Assembly: GCA_017503735.1 (NCBI GenBank)
Contig: JAFVSN010000053.1
Location: 49,421-113,420, forward strand
DNA: 64,000 bases
Direction of reading: 5' to 3'
From: Lachnospiraceae bacterium
Lineage (GTDB): Bacteria > Bacillota > Clostridia > Lachnospirales > Lachnospiraceae
The position numbers were made by a program, and so were the translations under genes. Shown one piece after another: positions 26,844 to 35,572 of this stretch (position 1 is its first letter; every line of letters begins with the position of its first letter). The notes below the pieces were generated by a model. It was not told where the DNA came from. It saw only the letters and a list, made by a program, of their open reading frames with translations, and did no database searches.

Positions 26844-26904
26844 TGCCTCAATTCGTAATTGTGTAGTAAATTGCGTTGCAATATATTGAATTCACAATTT
26901 ACAC

Positions 26905-26933
26905 TTGTTTTTTTAGAAAAACCGTGTTATAAT
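26905..26933 (+). promoter_or_regulatory. codY promoter
   Basis: TTGTTT (26905-26910) and TATAAT (26928-26933) are 17 bases apart. A small hairpin ATTGC-GTT-GCAAT lies about 20 bases upstream of the -35. No clear CodY-box was recognised. Confidence 0.65.
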
Positions 26934-26994
26934 ATAAAAAACAGATAACGTATCGAAAATATTAGACAGGCGATTAGGCCGGAAAGGAGTTGCC

Positions 26995-27759
26995 GTGAGC
27001 GTACAGTTATTGGATAAGACCAGAAAAATCAATAAGCTTTTACACAACAATACTTCTCATAAAGTTGTGTTTAATGATATTTGTCTGGTACTTGGAGAAA
27101 TTTTGGAATCGAATATTTTGGTAATCAGTAAAAAGGGTAAGGTTCTCGGTATCAAAAATCGAAATGATGTAGAAACAATCGGAGAGTTGATTAAAGATGC
27201 AGTAGGCGGATATATCGATGGTATGTTGAATGAACGTCTTTTAAACATCTTATCTACCAAGGAGAATGTTAACCTTGAGACTCTCGGATTTTCATTCCCG
27301 GAAGTGGAAAAGTATCAGGCGATTATTTTACCGATTGATATTGCGGGCGAGCGTCTCGGAACATTGTTTATTTACAAAAAGGGAACAGCTTATTCGATTG
27401 ATGATATTATCTTAAGTGAGTACGGCACCACCGTGGTCGGCTTAGAAATGATGCGTTCCGTAAACGAAGAAAACGCAGAGGAAAATCGAAAGGTACAAAT
27501 TGTCCGTTCGGCAATCAGCACGTTGTCATTTTCCGAGATGGAAGCAATTACACATATCTTTAATGAGCTGGAAGGAAACGAAGGCATTTTGGTTGCAAGT
27601 AAAATTGCGGACCGTGTAGGAATTACCCGTTCCGTAATTGTAAATGCGTTGCGTAAGTTCGAAAGTGCGGGGGTTATCGAATCCCGTTCTTCCGGTATGA
27701 AGGGTACTTATATTAAGGTATTGAATGATGTGGTTTTTGATGAGTTAAAGAAACTGTAA
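26995..27759 (+). CDS. codY: GTP- and branched-chain-amino-acid-sensing regulator CodY
   Basis: A 254-residue global regulator that represses amino acid and stationary-phase genes when GTP and branched-chain amino acids are plentiful. The N-terminal GAF domain spans about residues 1-155 (L-L-D-K-T-R-K-I-N-K-L-L) and the C-terminal winged helix contains A-S-K-I-A-D-R-V-G-I-T-R-S-V-I-V-N-A-L-R-K-F-E-S-A-G-V-I, the conserved DNA-reading helix. The start is GTG 26995 after AAAGGAG. CodY also controls the fla/che promoter in Bacillus, and here too the flagellar operon begins just downstream, though no CodY site was confirmed. Confidence 0.97.
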   Translation: MSVQLLDKTRKINKLLHNNTSHKVVFNDICLVLGEILESNILVISKKGKVLGIKNRNDVETIGELIKDAVGGYIDGMLNERLLNILSTKENVNLETLGFSFPEVEKYQAIILPIDIAGERLGTLFIYKKGTAYSIDDIILSEYGTTVVGLEMMRSVNEENAEENRKVQIVRSAISTLSFSEMEAITHIFNELEGNEGILVASKIADRVGITRSVIVNALRKFESAGVIESRSSGMKGTYIKVLNDVVFDELKKL

Positions 27760-27810
27760 GTTTTGAAAATGAAATAAGAGTACAACCGGCATGGATTCCG
27801 GTTTGACGGT

Positions 27811-27847
27811 AAAGGGATTTTGAGTCTGCTCAAAATCCCTTTGTTTT
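27811..27847 (+). terminator. codY terminator
   Basis: A perfect 14-base stem (27811-27824 with 27829-27842) and a TCTG loop, then G-TTTT. It separates codY from the flagellar promoter. Confidence 0.92.
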
Positions 27848-27851
27848 CGTG

Positions 27852-27913
27852 TAGGTGCCCACGACGTAGCAGCGAAGCCACGGAGTGAGAGGTTGCACGG
27901 AGTGCGGTGCCTA
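27852..27913. repeat. GC-rich structured intergenic repeat
   Basis: TAGGTGCC (27852-27859) and GGTGCCTA (27906-27913) close a stem with two G-T pairs. Inside lie two copies of CACGGAGTG (27879-27887 and 27896-27904). The inner GACGTAGCAG (27863-27872) also occurs inside the palindromic element at about 11360. GC content is higher than in the flanking AT-rich promoter region. It may be a small dispersed repeat; function unknown. Confidence 0.4.
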
Positions 27914-27984
27914 TGCGAAAAGTTATCGACACATACTACTTATGGTATTTTTTTACTAAAAATGAGGTTTTTCGTAAATATATC

Positions 27985-28012
27985 TTGTGTTTTTACAAAA
28001 GTTCGATATAAT
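27985..28012 (+). promoter_or_regulatory. Sigma-A promoter of the fla/che operon
   Basis: TTGTGT (27985-27990) and TATAAT (28007-28012) are 16 bases apart; transcription would start near 28019, 17 bases before flgB ATG 28036. This is the only convincing promoter seen ahead of the 35-kb gene string. Confidence 0.65.
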
Positions 28013-28035
28013 AGTATTGAAAGGAAGTGTATCCT

Positions 28036-28422
28036 ATGATAGGTTCTGATGCTTTTAGTTTTGTAAACGTGCTGGACAAGGCGGCTGATGCCTCCTGGAA
28101 GCGCAATGAAGTGATTGCCAATAATATTGCCAATGTGGACACGCCGGACTTTAAACGGAGCGATGTTACCTTTGAAACCTATTTGGCGAAAGAGCTGACC
28201 GGAAGAGATGCGTTATCAAAGAAGGTCAAGAATATGGATTTGTCCAAGCTTGGTTCCACAACCTATTTGGACCATGCAACATTGGATTACCGCAAGGACG
28301 GTAATAATGTGGATATTGATACGGAGTCCGCATATTTGGCGGATAACCAGTTAAAGTATTATGCTTTACTGGATTCCATGACACAGGAGTTTTCCAGAAT
28401 CCGTTCCGTGTTACAGCGGTAA
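28036..28422 (+). CDS. flgB: Flagellar basal-body rod protein FlgB
   Basis: A 128-residue proximal rod subunit, exported by the flagellar type III system without a cleaved signal. The rod signature is present: N-E-V-I-A-N-N-I-A-N-V-D-T-P-D-F-K-R. ATG 28036 is preferred to GTG 28027 because AAGGAAG ends only one base before that GTG. First gene of the fla/che operon, behind the promoter at 27985-28012. Confidence 0.97.
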   Translation: MIGSDAFSFVNVLDKAADASWKRNEVIANNIANVDTPDFKRSDVTFETYLAKELTGRDALSKKVKNMDLSKLGSTTYLDHATLDYRKDGNNVDIDTESAYLADNQLKYYALLDSMTQEFSRIRSVLQR

Positions 28423-28497
28423 CGGCTTTTCGGCGTATAGAAATATAAGTAGTTACATACGGAGTGCATAATTGTTTTATGCGGAAAGGAGTAGCCT

Positions 28498-28956
28498 ATG
28501 TCTTTGATGGGTTCTTTAAATGTCAGTGCCAGCGGAATGTCTGCACAGCGTACGCGAATGGATATTATTTCCCAGAATATTGCAAACGTAAATACCACAA
28601 GGGATGAAAACGGTGATGTATACCGTCGTCAGACGGTTGTGTTTGCGGAGAAGAACGATTCTAATTTTGAGTCGATATTAACGGCGATGCAGACCGGAAT
28701 TTCCAGAAAAACCGATCCTTTGGGAGACGGTGTAAAGATTACCGGGATTGCGGAGGATCATGTAACGCCGATGAAGATGGTATATGATCCGGCTCACCCG
28801 GATGCGGATGAAGACGGTTATGTGACCATGCCGAATGTAAACACGGTAACGGAGATGACAAACCTGATTGATGCCACCCGTTCCTTTGAAGCGAATGTTA
28901 CGGCCTTTAACGCAACAAAGAATATGGCGTTAAAGGGTCTTGAAATCGGCAGATAA
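28498..28956 (+). CDS. flgC: Flagellar basal-body rod protein FlgC
   Basis: A 152-residue rod subunit. The N-terminal block S-G-M-S-A-Q-R-T-R-M-D-I-I-S-Q-N-I-A-N-V-N-T-T-R and the C-terminal heptad-like helix (V-T-E-M-T-N-L-I-D-A-T-R-S-F-E-A-N-V) form the coiled ends common to axial proteins. AAAGGAG precedes ATG 28498. It stacks with FlgB and FliE at the base of the rod. Confidence 0.97.
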   Translation: MSLMGSLNVSASGMSAQRTRMDIISQNIANVNTTRDENGDVYRRQTVVFAEKNDSNFESILTAMQTGISRKTDPLGDGVKITGIAEDHVTPMKMVYDPAHPDADEDGYVTMPNVNTVTEMTNLIDATRSFEANVTAFNATKNMALKGLEIGR

Positions 28957-29000
28957 ACCTTAAACGGCAAATATGCCGGAAACAGAAAGGATGAGACGGT

Positions 29001-29315
29001 ATGAGTTTAATTGCACCGATTAATAAAATACAGTCCCTTGACAATGTGTTTCAGGTGAATCCGGTAAAGGAGAAGGCGGTAGGTTCCGAGACGTTTGAAT
29101 CCTTGTATCAGTCCGCAATCGGATTGTTGGAGGAGACCAACCGTTATACCCATGAAGCCGAAGAAGCACAGATGTCTTATATGTTGGGATTAAACGACAA
29201 TGTGCACGATTTACTGATTGCCCAGAACAAGGCAAATCTTTCGTTACAGTATACCGTTGCCATTCGGAACGGAATCCTGGATGCGTATAAGGAACTGATG
29301 CAGATGCAGTTTTAG
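29001..29315 (+). CDS. fliE: Flagellar hook-basal body complex protein FliE
   Basis: A 104-residue helical protein that joins the MS ring to the rod. The C-terminal part (V-H-D-L-L-I-A-Q-N-K-A-N-L-S-L-Q-Y-T-V-A-I-R-N) carries the conserved family pattern. AAAGGATGAGACGGT precedes ATG 29001. Gene order flgB-flgC-fliE-fliF-fliG is the common one in Bacillota. Confidence 0.95.
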   Translation: MSLIAPINKIQSLDNVFQVNPVKEKAVGSETFESLYQSAIGLLEETNRYTHEAEEAQMSYMLGLNDNVHDLLIAQNKANLSLQYTVAIRNGILDAYKELMQMQF

Positions 29316-29355
29316 TGTGTTTTCTTAACTAGATTGATACAAAGGAGCAGCCATT

Positions 29356-30957
29356 ATGCAGGAGAGGTTAAAAGAGCTTCCAAAGCGGTTATTGGAATTA
29401 TGGAATAAGTATACAAGTAAGCAAAAAACCATTATCATCAGTGTGTTTTCCGGTGTGGTTTTGGCGCTTGCTATTCTTATTGTGCTTTTAAGCAGAACAA
29501 AGTATGTAACGCTGTCTACCTTTGAAACAACAAATATTGCCACCGGCGTGGTACAGCTTTTGGATGAAAACGGAATCAAGTATAAATTGAAAGATGACAA
29601 GCTGACAGTCGAGGTAGATCAAAAACGCCAGACGGATGCGGTGGTTTTGGTAGCCCAGAGTGATTTGGAGGACGAAGGCTTCGGTATTGAAGATTTGCTT
29701 AATACCAGCATCAGTACCACCAGCGGAGAACGTCTTACGAGAAATCATCTGTACCTTCAGTCGGATTTAAAGAAGAACATTGAAAAAATGGTGGGCGTGG
29801 AGTCTGCCAAAATAAGTTATGTACCGCAGGATTCCTCCACTACGATATTGACTTCTCCAAAGAAAACGCTAGCCAGTGTATTTCTTACGATAAATGAGGA
29901 GTTCGATAAAAATTCCACACCGGAGGCAATTGCGGTTATGGTAGCACTTGCCCTGGGGAATCCGACTACAGATGGAATCTGCGTAGTCAATCAGTACGGC
30001 GTGATTCTGTATAACGGTCCGGAACCGGAGGATGAGGAACCGACCCGGGATGAAATCCAAGCCTTTAAGGACGAGATTAATCTGGCTTACACAAATCTGG
30101 TTTATGCGGGCTTTGTGGCAAACCAGTATCAGTTGACGTGGGTAGGGGCTGAAATCACGGTGAACATGGATAAAAAGGAGGTTTATACCGAGCGGTATTA
30201 TCCGGATAAGGATGACATGGAGCAGGGCTATCAATCCCACTACGAGTCCTATTCCGCAACGGGAGTGACCAACGACGGAGATATTCCGGGGACCGATTCC
30301 AATGATGAAGTAGACTATATGATTGTAAACAGCATGGGAGGAAGTTCATCCATTGATTCCGAATCCTATGATATGATTTATAACAAGCAGATATCAAATG
30401 AGATTTATGAAACCGGTGTAGTTGATAAGGATACTTCTTCCATCAGTGTTGTTGCCACCCATGTGGAGGAAGTCAGTGAGGCGGAGCTTCGGGAAAAGGA
30501 GCTTTTGGCCGAAGATATGACCTATGAACAGTTTAAACTTTTATACGGAAAGCCGGTAAAGACGGAGCCGTCCGAGGACTTGTACCAGATGGTGGCAAAG
30601 ACAACCGGTATTCCGAGAGAGAATATACATATTACCACCTACGACCAGTATAAGTTTTTGGAAGTATTGGAGGAGCCGGTAAACTGGGAGTTTATTCTTA
30701 CCATTGTTCTGGCGGTATTGTTACTTGCTTTCCTTGCCTATGTAGTATTCCGCGGTATGTCTCCGGTAGAAGTGACGGAAGTGGAACCGGAACTCAATTA
30801 CTCGGAAATTTTAGCGGAGCACGGAAGCAATGCATCGCTGGAAGATGTTGAGTTCGGAGAAAAATCCGAGACTCGAATTTTGATAGAAAAGTTCTTTGAT
30901 GAGAATCCGGAGTCTGTGGCTATGTTGCTACGTACCTGGTTGAATGATGAGTATTAA
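29356..30957 (+). CDS. fliF: Flagellar MS-ring protein FliF
   Basis: A 533-residue membrane ring protein, the first assembled part of the basal body. An N-terminal helix (about residues 25-46) and a C-terminal helix (about 452-472) flank the periplasmic-type ring-building motifs, and the family's L-V-A-Q-S-D-L-E-D-E-G-F-G and E-R-L-T-R-N-H-L-Y-L-Q segments are visible. The cytoplasmic tail, E-T-R-I-L-I-E-K-F-F-D-E-N-P-E-S-V-A-M-L-L-R-T-W-L, is the FliG-binding end. It is slightly shorter than enterobacterial FliF. AAAGGAG precedes ATG 29356. fliG follows after 20 bases. Confidence 0.96.
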   Translation: MQERLKELPKRLLELWNKYTSKQKTIIISVFSGVVLALAILIVLLSRTKYVTLSTFETTNIATGVVQLLDENGIKYKLKDDKLTVEVDQKRQTDAVVLVAQSDLEDEGFGIEDLLNTSISTTSGERLTRNHLYLQSDLKKNIEKMVGVESAKISYVPQDSSTTILTSPKKTLASVFLTINEEFDKNSTPEAIAVMVALALGNPTTDGICVVNQYGVILYNGPEPEDEEPTRDEIQAFKDEINLAYTNLVYAGFVANQYQLTWVGAEITVNMDKKEVYTERYYPDKDDMEQGYQSHYESYSATGVTNDGDIPGTDSNDEVDYMIVNSMGGSSSIDSESYDMIYNKQISNEIYETGVVDKDTSSISVVATHVEEVSEAELREKELLAEDMTYEQFKLLYGKPVKTEPSEDLYQMVAKTTGIPRENIHITTYDQYKFLEVLEEPVNWEFILTIVLAVLLLAFLAYVVFRGMSPVEVTEVEPELNYSEILAEHGSNASLEDVEFGEKSETRILIEKFFDENPESVAMLLRTWLNDEY

Positions 30958-30977
30958 TTCGGAGAGGAGGCAACGGT

Positions 30978-31991
30978 ATGGCAGGAAGAGCACTTGATTT
31001 GACGGGAATACAGAAGGCATCGATTCTGTTTATTATTGTAGGACCGGAGCGTGCATCCAAAGTATTTAAGTTCTTAAAGGAAGATGAAGTAGAGCAGCTC
31101 ACTCTTGAAATCGCAAATACGAAGAATGTAACACCGTCTGTAAAGGATGAAGTGCTGGATGAATTTTATGAAGTATGTCTGGCACAGCAGTATGTTACCG
31201 AGGGTGGTATCAGTTATGCAAACGATTTGCTCGAAAAATCCTTTGGTGCAGACAAAGCAAAGGAGATTATCGGAAAACTTACCGATTCCTTGCAGGTTCG
31301 TCCGTTTGAATTTGTACGTAAAACAGATCCGAGCCAGTTGCTTAACTTTATTCAGGATGAGAATTCTCAGACCATTGCACTTATTTTGTCTTATCTTTCC
31401 GCCGGGCAGGCCGCAACCATTGTCAGTGCGTTATCCCCGGATAAGCAGGCGGATGTCGCAAAGCGTATTGCGCAAATGGACCGTACATCACCGGATACCA
31501 TTCGCGATGTAGAGCATGTATTGGAGCGTAAGTTGGCGTCCCTGGTAAATCAGGATTACACCATTGCGGGTGGCGTGGATGCAATTGTAGAGATTTTGAA
31601 CACTGTAGACAGAGGTACAGAGAAGCACATTATGGAAACCCTCGAAATCGAAGAGCCGGAGCTTGCAGACGAAATCCGCAGAAAGATGTTCGTGTTCGAG
31701 GATATCCTTTCTTTGGACGACCGTTCTATTCAGCGTGTATTGCGTGAGGTTGACAATAACGAACTGGCTACCGCCCTTAAGAGTGCGAATGAGGAAGTAC
31801 AGACCGTTATCTTTAATAACCTGTCCAAGCGCCTTGTGGCTATGATTAAGGACGATATGGATTTCATGGGTCCGGTTCGTTTGAAGGATGTTGAAGAAGC
31901 ACAGCAGAAGATTGTTAATATTATTCGTAAGTTAGAGGACTCCGGCGAAATTGTTATTTCCAGAGGCGGAGGTGACGAGATCGTTGTCTAA
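30978..31991 (+). CDS. fliG: Flagellar motor switch protein FliG
   Basis: A 337-residue rotor protein that takes torque from the stator. Three armadillo-like domains are visible: the N-terminal FliF-binding part (G-I-Q-K-A-S-I-L-F-I-I-V-G), the middle domain, and the C-terminal domain whose charged helix contains L-D-D-R-S-I-Q-R-V-L-R-E-V-D-N-N-E-L, which contacts MotA. GAGAGGAGG precedes ATG 30978. The stop at 31989-31991 lies one base before the ATG used for fliH. Confidence 0.98.
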   Translation: MAGRALDLTGIQKASILFIIVGPERASKVFKFLKEDEVEQLTLEIANTKNVTPSVKDEVLDEFYEVCLAQQYVTEGGISYANDLLEKSFGADKAKEIIGKLTDSLQVRPFEFVRKTDPSQLLNFIQDENSQTIALILSYLSAGQAATIVSALSPDKQADVAKRIAQMDRTSPDTIRDVEHVLERKLASLVNQDYTIAGGVDAIVEILNTVDRGTEKHIMETLEIEEPELADEIRRKMFVFEDILSLDDRSIQRVLREVDNNELATALKSANEEVQTVIFNNLSKRLVAMIKDDMDFMGPVRLKDVEEAQQKIVNIIRKLEDSGEIVISRGGGDEIVV

Positions 31992-31992
31992 T

Positions 31993-32934
31993 ATGATAAA
32001 GGCGTACTCGGTACGCTATAAAGAAGAGATGCGGGTCATTGACGTAGAAGAAAGAGAAGATGCCATCCATGCAAGGGCGGCGGAAGCTGCCGCATCGGCA
32101 GCCTTTGTGGGCGGACTCCGTGCAATTGCTTTGGAAGAACAGGAAGGTGCAGAGCCGTTTCCGGAGGGGATGGAGACGGAAGGTGTAATATCTGATTCTG
32201 AAGATGAAGAGGGCGGGGTTTGTATCGGAATGGACCATGCCGCATTAGAGGCCTGGAAGGAAGAAGAACGCAAGAAACTGAAATGCGAATTAATCGAGGC
32301 GGAAAAAATTGCGCTTCGTATTGAAATGGAAAAAGCCATTCGGACTCAGGCGGATATTATTCTGGAACAGGCACGGGCGCAAGGAGAGCAGTTGAAAACA
32401 AAAGCGAAACTTGTTGCCGAAGAGGAAAAAGTGCAGATATTCGATGCCGCAAAACAAGAAGGATATGAAGCCGGAAGGCAGATGTTGTTACAGGAACAAG
32501 AAGCATTAAATGCTTCTTATACGGAAAAGGAACAGCTCCTGAAGGAGCAGTATGAAATGAAACTGCAGGAGTTAGAGCCTATGGCAACCGAGGTTGTTAT
32601 CCGGTTGCTGGAAAATCTGACAGGAGTCTGTCTGGAGACAAAGAACGAAATCATAACCTATTTGGTGTCAAAAGCTTTATCGGATGCGGAACGAAGTAAT
32701 ACGTTTTTGATTAAGGTTTCCAAAGAGGATTATGAAGAGGTACGAGGTGCTGCGGATTCGTTCCGGGCAATGTTTGAACGAGAAGTTACGTTAGAGATTG
32801 TGCAGGATTCCCTATTAAAAAAAGGAGAGTGCATGATTGAGACGGATTCCAATATTATTGATTGTAGTTTAGGTACACAGCTGGAGGGACTGATAGAGGA
32901 CATCCGGCTGCTTAGTGTACAAGAAAGGGTATAG
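31993..32934 (+). CDS. fliH: Flagellar assembly protein FliH
   Basis: A 313-residue regulator of the FliI ATPase. The N-terminal 120 residues are acidic and variable; the central part is a long Glu/Lys/Gln-rich coiled coil; the C-terminal 100 residues form the FliI-binding domain. It is longer than the roughly 230 residues typical of enterobacteria. ATG 31993 has no ribosome site of its own within normal range, but GGAGGTGA at 31968-31975 is well placed for TTG 31984, which would add three residues and overlap fliG. fliI follows after one base. Confidence 0.92.
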   Translation: MIKAYSVRYKEEMRVIDVEEREDAIHARAAEAAASAAFVGGLRAIALEEQEGAEPFPEGMETEGVISDSEDEEGGVCIGMDHAALEAWKEEERKKLKCELIEAEKIALRIEMEKAIRTQADIILEQARAQGEQLKTKAKLVAEEEKVQIFDAAKQEGYEAGRQMLLQEQEALNASYTEKEQLLKEQYEMKLQELEPMATEVVIRLLENLTGVCLETKNEIITYLVSKALSDAERSNTFLIKVSKEDYEEVRGAADSFRAMFEREVTLEIVQDSLLKKGECMIETDSNIIDCSLGTQLEGLIEDIRLLSVQERV

Positions 32935-32935
32935 T

Positions 32936-34252
32936 ATGGCTTTTTCGACCGAAGACTTTTTACGATTGCGGGAGCGGTCCTATGTAAAAAAATACGGCAA
33001 GGTTGTGAAAATCGTCGGTCTGACCATAGAATCAATCGGACCGGAAGCAAAGCTTGGGGATGTTTGTTTGATTTCATCCGCGGATAAAAGCAGACAAATC
33101 AGTGCGGAAGTAGTAGGATTCCGGGATAATAGAGTGTTGCTGACTCCTTACGAAGAAGTTTCCGGCATCGGAATCGGAGACAGTGTGGAACTCTGTTCCG
33201 AAGCATTAAAGGTTCCGGTAGGAGAAGAATTACTCGGAATGGCGCTAGACGGCCTCGGTCGTCCTCTTGACGGCAGTGAATTGAACGTGACGCAGTTCTA
33301 TGAGGTCAATGCTACACCACCGGACCCGATGGATCGAGTGTTGATTCGGGACGTATTACCACTGGGGGTAAAAGCAATCGATGGTATGTTAACCTTAGGG
33401 AAAGGACAACGTATCGGTATATTTGCGGGTTCCGGTGTGGGAAAAAGTACGTTGCTCGGTATGATAGCACGTAACACGAAAGCGGATATTAATGTGATTG
33501 CATTGATCGGGGAACGGGGACGAGAAGTCAAAGAGTTTATTGAAAATGATTTAGGGGAAGAGGGAATGCGACGTTCCGTGCTTGTCATTGCGACTTCGGA
33601 TAAGCCGGCACTGGTTCGTAAAAAGGCGGCACAAACCGCTACTGCAATTGCAGAGTATTTCAGAGATCAGGGAAAAGACGTTTTGTTGATGTTAGATAAT
33701 TTGACCCGTTTTTCCATGGCGCAGAGAGAAATCGGGTTGGCGGCGGGAGAACCGCCGGTATCCAGGGGATATCCGCCGAGTGTGTATGCGGAGATGCCGA
33801 AGCTTTTGGAACGTGCCGGAAACGGTGCCGTGGGCTCCATTACCGGTATTTATACGGTATTGGTTGACGGTGACGATTTTAATGAACCGATTTCCGATAC
33901 GGCCCGGGGAATTTTGGACGGTCATATTATTTTGTCAAGAAAACTGGGCCACAAAAATCATTATCCGGCCATTGATATTTTACAGAGTATCTCCCGAGTT
34001 ATGAGTGCGGTGGCCACAAAAGAACACAAGAAACTTGCCAGTAAGTTAAAGAATACGCTGGCCACCTATTCCGATGCGGAAGATTTGATTAATATCGGTG
34101 CTTATAAAACCGGTTCCAATCCGGAAATCGACTATGCGATACAAAAGAACAGTGCGATTAATGAATTTTTATGTCAGGCTACGGATGAAAAGTTTACGTT
34201 TGAGGAAACCGTTGCGCAGTTAACGGATATTTTTTCGGCGGACGGGGCTTAG
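32936..34252 (+). CDS. fliI: Flagellum-specific ATPase FliI
   Basis: A 438-residue F1-beta-like ATPase that energises substrate entry to the export gate. Walker A G-S-G-V-G-K-S-T-L is near residue 168, and L-L-M-L-D-N-L-T-R-F with S-R-G-Y-P-P-S-V-Y-A-E-M-P further on are family markers. The N-terminal beta-barrel and C-terminal helical domains are complete. AAGAAAGGG precedes ATG 32936; the reading frame's earlier start (32915) would overlap fliH without a better site. fliJ starts 31 bases after the stop. Confidence 0.98.
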   Translation: MAFSTEDFLRLRERSYVKKYGKVVKIVGLTIESIGPEAKLGDVCLISSADKSRQISAEVVGFRDNRVLLTPYEEVSGIGIGDSVELCSEALKVPVGEELLGMALDGLGRPLDGSELNVTQFYEVNATPPDPMDRVLIRDVLPLGVKAIDGMLTLGKGQRIGIFAGSGVGKSTLLGMIARNTKADINVIALIGERGREVKEFIENDLGEEGMRRSVLVIATSDKPALVRKKAAQTATAIAEYFRDQGKDVLLMLDNLTRFSMAQREIGLAAGEPPVSRGYPPSVYAEMPKLLERAGNGAVGSITGIYTVLVDGDDFNEPISDTARGILDGHIILSRKLGHKNHYPAIDILQSISRVMSAVATKEHKKLASKLKNTLATYSDAEDLINIGAYKTGSNPEIDYAIQKNSAINEFLCQATDEKFTFEETVAQLTDIFSADGA

Positions 34253-34283
34253 ATGTGAAAAGTAAGAAGGAGGAATGTGGCGA

Positions 34284-34739
34284 ATGAAAAAGTTTCGATA
34301 TTCGATGCAGAGCCTTCTTGTGATAAAGCAGAAATTGGAGGATCAGGCAAAGGCGGCTTACGGTGCGGCAAAGCTTCGTTTGACGGAAGAAGAAGACCGG
34401 TTGTTTGCATTACAGCAAAAAAGAGAAGCGTATGTTGAGGAAAAACGTCAGGTGATGGCAAGCCGTTTGGATGTTCCGAAGTTAAATCGCCTGCAGTCTG
34501 CAATAGAGGCGATGGATGACCGGATTGTCCGGCAGAAACAGAATGTTAAAAAGGCAGAAGCGGCATTACATGCTGCGGAGGAACGTCTGGTAGAGTCTAT
34601 GACGGAGCGAAAAACCCAGGAACGTTTGAGGGAAAATGCATTTGAGGAATACCGTCAGGAAATGAATGCGGAAGAACAAAAGGAAATTGATGAACGTACG
34701 AGTTTCCAGTTTGGAAGGAAAGATATGGAGGAAGCATAA
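34284..34739 (+). CDS. fliJ: Flagellar export protein FliJ
   Basis: A 151-residue, highly charged, almost entirely helical coiled coil, the central stalk of the FliI ring and carrier of export chaperones. The N-terminus M-K-K-F-R-Y-S-M-Q-S-L-L fits the family start. ATG 34284 lies 10 bases after AAGGAGG; the upstream ATG 34275 is only one base from it. The last base of its stop codon is the first base of the next ATG. Confidence 0.92.
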   Translation: MKKFRYSMQSLLVIKQKLEDQAKAAYGAAKLRLTEEEDRLFALQQKREAYVEEKRQVMASRLDVPKLNRLQSAIEAMDDRIVRQKQNVKKAEAALHAAEERLVESMTERKTQERLRENAFEEYRQEMNAEEQKEIDERTSFQFGRKDMEEA

Positions 34740-35518
34740 TGGCAAGAAGAGACCGGAGAAACGGAACGGGTGAAGAAAAGAAAGGCGGAGGATTTCTGAC
34801 CGTCTTTATCATCATGCTCATTATTATTATCTGGCTGGCAATTTTTGCACTGCTGATTCGTATGGATATCGGAGGAATCGGAACCGCATTGCGTCCGGCA
34901 TTCAAAAATGTTCCTTTGGTGAATAAGATTCTTCCTCCTGTTTCGGATGAAGAATTGGCATGGGAAAATGATTTGGCATATAAAGATATCATTGATGCAA
35001 ATCAACGTATTAAGGAATTGGAGATTTTGGTCGATAAATTAACTATAGAGGGGGAAGATAAGGATGATGAGATAGCGGCCCTTACTTCCCAACTGGTCCG
35101 GTTAAAAGATCTGGAAAAAGAGATGGCGGAATTTGAGGACCGGGTCTATGAGTTTGACCGACAGATTGTATACGGGGAGAATGCCCCTTCCATCGAAGAA
35201 TACATAAAATGGTATGAAACCATTTCACCGGAAAATGCAGAGCGCATTTATGAAATGGCAATTCAGAAAGAAGCATACAATGCTACGATTCGAGAGAAGG
35301 CATCCTATTACGAAAAGATGAAAGCTTCCGCCGCAGCTGAGGTTTTCGAAAATATGACGGCGGATTTGGAGTATGTTTGTAAGTTGTTGTATTGTATGAA
35401 AGTACAATCCGTTTCCGATATTTTAGCGCAGATGGACCCGTTATATGCGGCAAAGCTTACAAGAAAGATGAAAGAAATGGATGAAGCACGATTTGATGAT
35501 TGGGTGCTTGAGGACTAA
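34739..35518 (+). CDS. MotE-like / MgtE-N-domain membrane protein of the fla operon
   Basis: A 259-residue protein with one N-terminal membrane helix (about residues 20-43), then a long coiled coil (about 75-140), then a helical domain in which V-S-D-I-L-A-Q-M-D-P-L-Y-A-A-K-L-T-R-K-M resembles MgtE N-domain repeats. This architecture matches MotE-type proteins, which in alphaproteobacteria stabilise the MotC stator component, and homologous Clostridia genes between fliJ and fliK. Role here is inferred from place and shape. It overlaps the fliJ stop by one base, so translation is coupled. Confidence 0.75.
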   Translation: MARRDRRNGTGEEKKGGGFLTVFIIMLIIIIWLAIFALLIRMDIGGIGTALRPAFKNVPLVNKILPPVSDEELAWENDLAYKDIIDANQRIKELEILVDKLTIEGEDKDDEIAALTSQLVRLKDLEKEMAEFEDRVYEFDRQIVYGENAPSIEEYIKWYETISPENAERIYEMAIQKEAYNATIREKASYYEKMKASAAAEVFENMTADLEYVCKLLYCMKVQSVSDILAQMDPLYAAKLTRKMKEMDEARFDDWVLED

Positions 35519-35572
35519 TTTGTGAAATCCCCAAAAGGGTTTCTATAAAATCTGGAAGAAAGGAGGAAAAAA

